Of a DNA stretch of 64,000 nucleotides, positions 46,805-54,149 are shown piece after piece (positions within the stretch are counted from its first letter, which is position 1; each line of letters starts with the position of its first letter). The stretch is from positions 1 to 64,000 of the forward strand of contig JAGCZA010000067.1 in NCBI GenBank assembly GCA_017960525.1, written 5' to 3'. The position numbers and the translations under genes were made by a program. Source of the DNA: Prevotella sp. GTDB lineage: Bacteria; Bacteroidota; Bacteroidia; Bacteroidales; Bacteroidaceae. A model generated the notes under the pieces. The model made no database searches. It saw only the letters and a program-made list of their open reading frames with translations, and was not told the origin of the DNA.

Positions 46805-49800
46805 TCAGGTGTTTTCGCTGTTTTTTGTCAATATTATATTTGCCAGGCAAATTGCAAATTCTTGTTGCTCTTCGCGAGGACGCCAAGCGATAACATAACT
46901 TACCTCAACATCTGCAACGGAATAGTTTTTTGATTCCAACTCCTTAATGCGGTCACGCATAGCATTAGATAGACTGGCTATTCGCACACCTTGCTTATTC
47001 AAAAGATACCCTTCTGTATAGTTCAACTTGTAACCACTTCGCAAACGAAGCACTTGGTCTTTGTAATTGCGGAAGTAGTTAAGCCAAACGTCGTGCATGG
47101 AAAGAGAAAGCACAATTGAAGGCTGTGAAATTAGAAATGAGGTGTCGTTGTAGATGTAGAGATTGTGCTTGGCGCGGGTAATACCTACATAAATAGCACG
47201 TAGCATATCGATGTCCATTCGTTGAATGCCACCAAGTAACAAGTGGACGTTGTCGAACTCTCGGCCTTTGGCTTTATGAATCGTGCTGACAAAGACGGTA
47301 TTTGCCTTAGCAGCGGTAAAGTCTTCAATGCTCGACTCAAGAGCGAATTCACGCAGGTCACTACGGTAGTAAGATTTATGCGTTGCTTCAAAATCAGCAA
47401 AGAACTGCTTCAAGGCACTAAGGCAACTACTTGTAGCGTACGCCTCCTCAGTACGTTGTTTGGCTTTGGCCCATTGCTCTGAGGTAATACTTCCGTCATC
47501 CGTCTTTCCTAATTGCTTAAAGAAGTAACGCACTTCCGCAAGATTAACGAAGCGGAATCCGTCAGTGGCTTGGATAAGGCAAACGTGTTTGCCTTGCTGA
47601 CGCAGCATATGAGCCACCTGAAGCGTCTGCTCATTAGTAACAGTAAGAACCGCCGTCATTCCAGTATCTTGAATCTGAAATTTTGCGCATTTACTTACCG
47701 AGCCTTCATCATGGCTTACGGCTACGATAGGTGTTTGCTTCATGCGATTAGGAATCTGGTGAACAAAGCGGTTGGCATAATCTACAATGGTACAGTCGGA
47801 ACGATAGTTGTCGGTGAGTTCATAAAGGGTGGCTTGGTAATCAGTGATGAGCGATTGTAAATGTGCAGAGTTGCTGCCTCGGAAAGCATATATGTTCTGG
47901 TCATCATCACCTACTGCTATAACGCGCATTTCTTCGTTCTGCTGCATCAGAGCCTTTACCAAGCGGAAGTCATCGGTACTCATATCCTGGGCTTCGTCTA
48001 TAACCAGTACACTTTTGGCAATTTTACTTTCCTCTACTTTGCCATTTTCTATCATTTCCGCAGCACGATACACTACACTGTCCACCTCTTCCAGAGAACC
48101 ATTTCGTCCTATCAGGTCGAAACTATATGAGTGGAAAGTCTTGATATCCACAAAATGGGCAGCACCCCCCACTAGTTCAATGAGTCGCTTCTTGAATTCT
48201 GTAGCGGCAGCACGAGAGAAGGTTAGCATCAGCAACTGCTCATGCTTTACATCTTCCATCAATAATAGTGAGGCAAGTTTGTGTACCAACACTCTTGTCT
48301 TTCCGCTTCCTGGGCCAGCAGCCACAACAATGTATTTTGACTGTTTGTCATCGATAATTTCACGTTGCTTGGGCGAAAGCGTGCCGAATATCTGATCATA
48401 CTTAGCAGGCGTAATGTTTTTTGTGATTTGTGCACGGCGTTCACCTTTGAAGTATTTGCCAATAAAAGTTCGATAGTCCATCAAGAAATAGTCGCTGACA
48501 AATTGCATAGCAGCATCGTAGTCGTGCACCATCATATTAGCATATTCGCCAACGATGTGAATCTGTTGGATGCGTTGACGGTAGAACTCATCAAGCAGTC
48601 GGTACTGCTCTTTACCATATCGTCGTGCTCGTTCCACATTTCGCCGCAATTGCATAGTGTTATAAATCACCATGAAACCGCCTTCTATTTTCAACAGTTC
48701 CGCCTTACTAAGATAAAGCAATGCCTCTTCCAAGTCACCCAAATTGGCTTTTGCTGAAGAGTCAAATACCGATACCTGTATGGTGGAATTATATTGGTTG
48801 AGCAACTCTACCATTGAGAATGTCACCACCTTGTCCGTCGCTGTCTCTATGAGAGTCTTCACAATATGGCGACATATATCAACACGACGATTGAATCGAT
48901 TCATTGTCGTTTCATGGTCCACTTCTAAACGCAGGCTGACACTGCCACTAGCAGTATGTTCTTCTTTACGGAGATATCCTTTGATAAGAAGGAAGTGTAA
49001 CAACATACGCAATAGTTTTACAGTACAGCGGACGTGGCCGGCCTCCTGTGCATCGGCATTGAGTTGTTTGTAATTAAATAAAGTGGTGTTGGTTTTTAAA
49101 TGCTCTAACAGGAACTGCTCCAGACGGAGGATTTCTTCTAGACTACGGGCTATGTTTACTCGGTCAACAAAGGCTTGCATGTCTTGCGTATCAACCAATA
49201 TGCCCTCTTGCCGCATGAGATTGATGTTGCGTATCACCGTTCCTTTCTTCATACCAAGGATATCGGCCAAATAGTCAACACGGCTTTCAGCCTCTGCACC
49301 ACGGCATCCAACGGTAGCGCGGCTACTGATAAGTGAGTGAATGATGCGGGCGGCTTCCTCACGAGTAACATCATCAAAAAGCAATGATGCGGTTAGCCGT
49401 TGACGCGCTTCATCCATTGATTGTACTTTAATACCTGTGGCAAAAATACGTGGGGCATTGCTTCCGCGACTGATAAATCCTGCTTGCTCCAATGCGGTAA
49501 TGGCTCCTCTGACTCGTGTCTCAATGTCAGTCGTATCATCTTCGTTCCATCCTGCTTGTCGTGCAATCTCCAAGGGTGAGCAACTGACTTTTTCGTGTTT
49601 GGCAGTAAGGTCTTTGATAGCCTTCCATACTTGCTGAATCTCACTGATGGAAAGTTTTGTTTGATTCAATAAAATAAAATGCTTGTCAAGGTCGCTGTCA
49701 TCAAAAAGTACAAAGCAGTCCGCTTCCATTTGTGGGTCACGACCTGCGCGTCCTGCCTCCTGCACGTAGTTCTCTAATGAGTCACTGATATCATAATGTA

Positions 49801-51505
49801 TCACTAACCCGACATCCTTTTTGTCGACACCCATTCCGAATGCTGATGTGGCAACAATTATCTTTGTTTTTCCACTCATAAAAGCATTCTGATTAGCCAC
49901 TTTTTCCGCAGCGTCCATTTTGCCATTGAAAGGCAATGCCTGAATATTGTCACGTCTCAACCGATCGGCTAACTCTCGTGTGCGCCTGGTTCGTGCCACA
50001 TAAATAATGTTCGGGCACTGATGACCCAAAATAAGATTACGTAGTAGCGAATATTTCTCATCGGCAGTCTCTGCATGCAGCACTGAATAACGTAGATTAT
50101 GCCGTTCGGAATTTGATGCGAATACCTTTAAATCCAATCCAAGTCTCTGCTTGAAATAATCACATATGTCACTCACCACTTTCTGTTTGGCAGTAGCAGT
50201 AAAACAACTGACGGGGATAGGTTTCTGTTGCTGTTTCTTTTCCTGCAGTTCTCGGATGAAATCTCCGATATACAGATAGTCTGTACGGAAATCTTGCCCC
50301 CATGCAGAGAAGCAATGGGCTTCGTCAATCACAAAGCGTACAACATTACGACTCAAAAGAAGTCGCTCTATTGTTTTGCTGCGCAACATTTCCGGTGCAA
50401 TATAAAGTAGGTTGGCTGTGCCTTCTGCAATCTGCTGGATAGCAGCGGCCCGCTCTATAGGGTCAAGCAGTCCGTTTATGGTTACAGCATCACTGATGCC
50501 TCGTTCCGCCAGATTGTCTACTTGATCTTTCATCAGACTCTGTAGAGGTGAAATAACTACTGTCAGTCCGTGTATGTTGCGGCCTGCTATCAACGCTGGC
50601 AGTTGGAATGTCAGGCTCTTGCCACCACCTGTTGGGAAAATGGTAAGTAGTGACTCTCCTCCGATAGCCGCCTCAACGGCTTTTTGCTGCATAGGCTCTC
50701 CATCAAAGATACGAAATTCATCATATCCGAAGAAGTCCTTTAGTCCGATATGTGCGTCTAATCGGTGCCTACAGTATTCACATGTTCCGCATGGCGTATT
50801 GCAAAGGAAAGCCATCACATTGTTTACTTTTGGATAATTACGAAGTACCCATGCGGGAGTGAGCGACTGGAGGTCATCGACACCGATTACTGCCAGTGTA
50901 TATGCCAATTCTATGGGATAATGTTTTGCAACTGCTTCGATATTGGCATGGGTACATAGTTTCCCCGCAAACTCTTCGCGTATTAAATTGCCGATGCTGT
51001 CGGGAAGGGGAGAACTTGTCGTTCCTAACCATTTGAAGAATCCTTCAAATTCCCGAGTGTTTGCCAGCAAATATCTGTATATTGCCTGACGGTGAGGCGA
51101 CAATGATTTCCATGCGTTCACTTCATCATAGAATAAGTCTTTCGCTTTCTTTGCATCATTGACAGGATTGTTCAGTTCGTCCACCATCAATTTGTCATCC
51201 TTCACCAATCGATGATAAGGTTTTCTGGGAAACAGCAAAGGTGAAAACGGCAGCGTATCAATAATGGTATAGTTCCCTTGCAACTGAAGGTACTTCAAAT
51301 CATGTCCAATAATGTTGTGCCCACAAATCACATCACACTTTGACACAAAAGCATAGAATTCCTGTGCCGACTGTGTATGCAGTACTGCACCGTCCTCCCG
51401 CACGACACCATAATCCTGTACTTTCTGACTATCAATGCCAACCTCCGTGTCAATGAAAACAATTGGAGATAGTAATTTTGATTTGAAATTGCTGTCGTAG
51501 TCCAT
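46805..51505 (-). CDS. DEDD exonuclease - RecQ-like helicase - UvrD-like helicase fusion
   Basis: From the ATG at 51505 the protein is 1566 residues (a TTG two codons earlier is less likely). Residues about 12-125 resemble a DEDD 3'-5' exonuclease: FIDTEVG (Asp19, Glu21), GHNIIGHD (Asp69) and NPVNDAKKAKDLF (Asp117). A Cys cluster CNTPCGTCEYC follows (235-245). Residues about 260-600 are a RecQ-type SF2 helicase: FPTGGGKSLTFQLP, FVIDEAHCFSAWG, QEAGRAGRD. Residues 600-1030 contain winged-helix-like segments. Residues about 1035-1460 are a UvrD/Rep-type SF1 helicase: AAGPGSGKTRVL, VIDEAQDMS, GDDDQNIYAFRGS, STIHKAKGREFDNVHLLL, YVGITRAKHNLYI. All key motifs look intact. A role in DNA repair or anti-phage defence is inferred. 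Confidence 0.9.
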   Translation of the reverse strand: MDYDSNFKSKLLSPIVFIDTEVGIDSQKVQDYGVVREDGAVLHTQSAQEFYAFVSKCDVICGHNIIGHDLKYLQLQGNYTIIDTLPFSPLLFPRKPYHRLVKDDKLMVDELNNPVNDAKKAKDLFYDEVNAWKSLSPHRQAIYRYLLANTREFEGFFKWLGTTSSPLPDSIGNLIREEFAGKLCTHANIEAVAKHYPIELAYTLAVIGVDDLQSLTPAWVLRNYPKVNNVMAFLCNTPCGTCEYCRHRLDAHIGLKDFFGYDEFRIFDGEPMQQKAVEAAIGGESLLTIFPTGGGKSLTFQLPALIAGRNIHGLTVVISPLQSLMKDQVDNLAERGISDAVTINGLLDPIERAAAIQQIAEGTANLLYIAPEMLRSKTIERLLLSRNVVRFVIDEAHCFSAWGQDFRTDYLYIGDFIRELQEKKQQQKPIPVSCFTATAKQKVVSDICDYFKQRLGLDLKVFASNSERHNLRYSVLHAETADEKYSLLRNLILGHQCPNIIYVARTRRTRELADRLRRDNIQALPFNGKMDAAEKVANQNAFMSGKTKIIVATSAFGMGVDKKDVGLVIHYDISDSLENYVQEAGRAGRDPQMEADCFVLFDDSDLDKHFILLNQTKLSISEIQQVWKAIKDLTAKHEKVSCSPLEIARQAGWNEDDTTDIETRVRGAITALEQAGFISRGSNAPRIFATGIKVQSMDEARQRLTASLLFDDVTREEAARIIHSLISSRATVGCRGAEAESRVDYLADILGMKKGTVIRNINLMRQEGILVDTQDMQAFVDRVNIARSLEEILRLEQFLLEHLKTNTTLFNYKQLNADAQEAGHVRCTVKLLRMLLHFLLIKGYLRKEEHTASGSVSLRLEVDHETTMNRFNRRVDICRHIVKTLIETATDKVVTFSMVELLNQYNSTIQVSVFDSSAKANLGDLEEALLYLSKAELLKIEGGFMVIYNTMQLRRNVERARRYGKEQYRLLDEFYRQRIQQIHIVGEYANMMVHDYDAAMQFVSDYFLMDYRTFIGKYFKGERRAQITKNITPAKYDQIFGTLSPKQREIIDDKQSKYIVVAAGPGSGKTRVLVHKLASLLLMEDVKHEQLLMLTFSRAAATEFKKRLIELVGGAAHFVDIKTFHSYSFDLIGRNGSLEEVDSVVYRAAEMIENGKVEESKIAKSVLVIDEAQDMSTDDFRLVKALMQQNEEMRVIAVGDDDQNIYAFRGSNSAHLQSLITDYQATLYELTDNYRSDCTIVDYANRFVHQIPNRMKQTPIVAVSHDEGSVSKCAKFQIQDTGMTAVLTVTNEQTLQVAHMLRQQGKHVCLIQATDGFRFVNLAEVRYFFKQLGKTDDGSITSEQWAKAKQRTEEAYATSSCLSALKQFFADFEATHKSYYRSDLREFALESSIEDFTAAKANTVFVSTIHKAKGREFDNVHLLLGGIQRMDIDMLRAIYVGITRAKHNLYIYNDTSFLISQPSIVLSLSMHDVWLNYFRNYKDQVLRLRSGYKLNYTEGYLLNKQGVRIASLSNAMRDRIKELESKNYSVADVEVSYVIAWRPREEQQEFAICLANIILTKNSENT

Positions 51506-51530
51506 ACTCAATTTTTGGGCTTTAGTTTTG

Positions 51531-51538
51531 CAAAGTTA
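51531..51538 (-). promoter_or_regulatory. Bacteroidales -7 box for the helicase fusion gene
   Basis: The reverse strand reads TAACTTTG, 25 bases upstream of the ATG at 51505. Confidence 0.6.
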
Positions 51539-51650
51539 CAAAATCTATTTCAAAGTTAAACAAAAACGCCGTGGCTGGCAAAAGGGCTGCTTCCTGCCAA
51601 AAAACCGCAAAATTTACGCCCTTTTATTTGCCCATTTCCAAAAATTTTCT

Positions 51651-51658
51651 TACCTTTG
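51651..51658 (+). promoter_or_regulatory. Bacteroidales -7 box for lemA
   Basis: TACCTTTG lies 84 bases before the lemA start. Confidence 0.6.
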
Positions 51659-51742
51659 CACCACACTTGCCGATAAACGAAAATTTGGCACAGATTTTGC
51701 AAACAGATAACTGAAATAATGAACCAATAAAAAGAAACAATT

Positions 51743-52318
51743 ATGGGAACTTTAGGAATTGTATTACTTGTTTTGATTGCCATCGCAGTAGTGGTAGTGC
51801 TCTGGGGCATAGGAGTTTACAACGGTTTGGTGAAACTTCGCAACAACCGCGAGAATGCCTTTGCCAACATCGACGTGCAACTGAAGCAGCGTCACGACCT
51901 CATCCCCCAACTGGTGGCTACGGTCAAGGGCTATGCCGAGCACGAGAAGGAAATCCTGCTCCGCGTCACAGAGGCACGGTCGGCTGCCATGAACGCCACC
52001 GGCATCGACAACAAGATTGAGGCCGAGAACCGCCTGTCGAGCGCCCTCAGCGGTCTGAAGGTCGCCCTGGAGGCCTATCCCGACCTGAAGGCCAACCAGA
52101 ACTTCCTCCAGTTGCAACAGGAGGTGAGCGACATCGAGAACAAACTCTCCAGCGTGCGCCGCTACTTCAACACGGCCACCCGCGAGTTGAACAACGCCGT
52201 GGAGACCTTCCCCGCCAACTTGCTGGCCGGCACATTCGGCTTCAAGCGCGAAATGATGTTCGAGGTGCCCAAGGAAGAGCGTGACACCTACGAGAAAGCA
52301 CCGGAAATCAAGTTCTGA
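51743..52318 (+). CDS. lemA: LemA family membrane protein
   Basis: The 191-residue protein has one N-terminal transmembrane helix (about 5-27) and a helical LemA domain (YNGLVKLRNNRENAFANIDVQLKQRHDL and later SDIENKLSSVRRYFN, given here in part). LemA proteins are often encoded with M48 peptidases and are thought to be membrane adaptors; the molecular role is not settled. The next gene is such a peptidase, 57 bases downstream, so an operon is likely. Confidence 0.93.
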   Translation: MGTLGIVLLVLIAIAVVVVLWGIGVYNGLVKLRNNRENAFANIDVQLKQRHDLIPQLVATVKGYAEHEKEILLRVTEARSAAMNATGIDNKIEAENRLSSALSGLKVALEAYPDLKANQNFLQLQQEVSDIENKLSSVRRYFNTATRELNNAVETFPANLLAGTFGFKREMMFEVPKEERDTYEKAPEIKF

Positions 52319-52375
52319 GTGGAGAGAAAAATAAGTTAAATTCGTGAAATTCGCGGTAGAAATTAGCGGTCACCG

Positions 52376-53383
52376 ATGAAGTACGTAGGCATTCAGACGC
52401 AGATATGGCGTAACAACCGGCTGAGCATCCTGTTGCTGCTTTGCTTCCCCGCCATCATGTTGGGCATGGTGTGGGTGTTCCTGGCCGTGGTCAACGGCAT
52501 GGGAGGCTCCTACTACGACGAGTATGGCCGTGCCGTGAGCGCCATGGACTTCGAGGCCGTCAACCACGAGTTTCTCACCATTGCCCCGTGGGTCATTCTG
52601 GGCGTGGGCGTGTGGTTCGCCATCGCCTATTTCTCAAACGCCGCGATGGTCAGGAAGGCCACAGGCGCCAAGCCCATCACGCGCCGCGACAATCCGCGCA
52701 TATATAATATAGTGGAGAACCTGACGATGGTGTGCGGAATGCCTATGCCCCAAATCAACGTCATCGACGACCCGCAACTGAACGCCTTTGCCAGCGGAAT
52801 CGACGAGAAGTCGTACACGGTGACGGTGACCACGGGCCTGATGGACCGCCTTGACGACGACGAGTTGGCCGGAGTGGTGGGCCACGAACTGACCCACATC
52901 CGCAACCGCGACACCCGTCTGCTCATCACGAGCATCGTCTTCGTGGGCATTGTCTCAACGCTGATGTCGTTGGTGGCCCGTATGTTGTGGAACACGTTCA
53001 TCTACGGGGGCAGCAGCAGCCGTCGGAGCAACAACGGCAAGAATGGCGGCGGCGGCATCGTCGTGGTCATGCTGGTGGGGCTGGTGTGTGCGGCCATCGC
53101 CTATTTCTTCACCCTGCTCACCCGCTTTGCCATCTCCCGCAAGCGCGAGTACATGGCCGATGCCGGCGGTGCCGAATTGTGCGGCAACCCCCTTGCCCTC
53201 GCCTCCGCGTTGCGCAAGATTTCGCGCAATCCCGCCCTCGGCGATGTGGGGCGCGAGGACATTGCCCAGATGTACATCATACACCCCCAGGCGTTGAAGA
53301 AAGACATCTCCAGTTTCTTCAGTTCCATGTTCAGCACCCATCCCCCCACCGAGCGCCGCATACAATTGCTCGAACAGTTCTAA
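52376..53383 (+). CDS. M48-family membrane zinc metallopeptidase (HtpX-like)
   Basis: The 335-residue protein has four hydrophobic helices (about 17-40, 70-90, 183-203 and 220-243) and the zinc site HELTH at 170-174. A further glutamate ligand is expected in REYMADAGGAE. The N-terminal portion contains the HtpX-type NPRIYNIVENL and NAFASG. It should degrade misfolded inner-membrane proteins. It follows lemA, the common partner. The 57-base gap contains degenerate AAATTCG repeats but no clear signal. Confidence 0.92.
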   Translation: MKYVGIQTQIWRNNRLSILLLLCFPAIMLGMVWVFLAVVNGMGGSYYDEYGRAVSAMDFEAVNHEFLTIAPWVILGVGVWFAIAYFSNAAMVRKATGAKPITRRDNPRIYNIVENLTMVCGMPMPQINVIDDPQLNAFASGIDEKSYTVTVTTGLMDRLDDDELAGVVGHELTHIRNRDTRLLITSIVFVGIVSTLMSLVARMLWNTFIYGGSSSRRSNNGKNGGGGIVVVMLVGLVCAAIAYFFTLLTRFAISRKREYMADAGGAELCGNPLALASALRKISRNPALGDVGREDIAQMYIIHPQALKKDISSFFSSMFSTHPPTERRIQLLEQF

Positions 53384-53392
53384 AAAAAGGCC

Positions 53393-54058
53393 ATGCACAT
53401 CATCGTATCGCCCGAAATAGCGCAAGTGTGCCCAGGCTTCGTGGGCGCCTGTGTAGAGGCCCGTGTGGCCAACAGCCCCTATAGCGAGGCCCTCTGGCAG
53501 GAGGTGGAACGCCTGGCGCAAAATTGCCGCAACACCCTGACCACCGAGACACTCAAGGAACTTCCCCCCATTGCCGCCACGCGGCGCGTCTACCGTGCCT
53601 GCGGCAAAGACCCCTCGCGCTACCGCCCAGCCAGTGAGCAACTCATTCGCCGCCTGTTGCAGGGCAAGCAACTCTATCAGATAGACACCCTGGTCGACCT
53701 GGTGAACGTGGCCAGCATTGCCTACGGCTATAGCATCGGCGGCTTCGATGCCGACAAGTTCGAGGGCGACACCCTCACCCTGGGCGTCGGGCGCAAGGAC
53801 GAACCCTACGAGGGCATCGGCCGCGGTATGCTCAACATCGAGGGGCTGCCCGTCTATCGCGATTCCATCGGGGGCGTGGGAACGCCTACCAGCGACAACG
53901 AGCGCACCAAAATCACCCTGGAGACCACACACCTCGTGGTGCTCGTCAATGGCTACGACGGCAACCGCCAGCGCGTGGCCGACAATGCCTCCTACCTCCA
54001 GCAACTTGTGGAGCAATATGCCCAGGGCAGGGAGTGCACCATCCAGTTCTTTCGCTGA
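53393..54058 (+). CDS. B3/B4 (PheT-like) tRNA-binding domain protein
   Basis: The 221-residue protein matches the stand-alone B3/B4 domain of the phenylalanyl-tRNA synthetase beta chain: it has TRRVYRACGKDPSRYRPA, LVDLVNVASI and YGYSIGGFD, and NGYDGN near the end. In PheRS this domain holds the editing site for mischarged Tyr-tRNA(Phe); free-standing members may edit in trans or bind a small ligand. It starts 9 bases after the M48 gene and is probably co-transcribed. Confidence 0.85.
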   Translation: MHIIVSPEIAQVCPGFVGACVEARVANSPYSEALWQEVERLAQNCRNTLTTETLKELPPIAATRRVYRACGKDPSRYRPASEQLIRRLLQGKQLYQIDTLVDLVNVASIAYGYSIGGFDADKFEGDTLTLGVGRKDEPYEGIGRGMLNIEGLPVYRDSIGGVGTPTSDNERTKITLETTHLVVLVNGYDGNRQRVADNASYLQQLVEQYAQGRECTIQFFR

Positions 54059-54109
54059 ACGTTTTCCGCCTTTTGTTGAAAATAATATGAGTTATCACCA
54101 ATAAATAAG

Positions 54110-54117
54110 TACCTTTG
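54110..54117 (+). promoter_or_regulatory. Bacteroidales -7 box for the beta-helix surface protein gene
   Basis: TACCTTTG lies 32 bases before the ATG at 54150. Confidence 0.6.
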
Positions 54118-54149
54118 CACGAAAAACAAACCAACGAGCATTTTTGTTT

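Noticed and set aside
52319..52375. AAATTCG near-repeats between lemA and the M48 gene as another heptamer array
   Set aside because: The spacing is irregular (about 9-10 bases) and only two or three degenerate units are seen.
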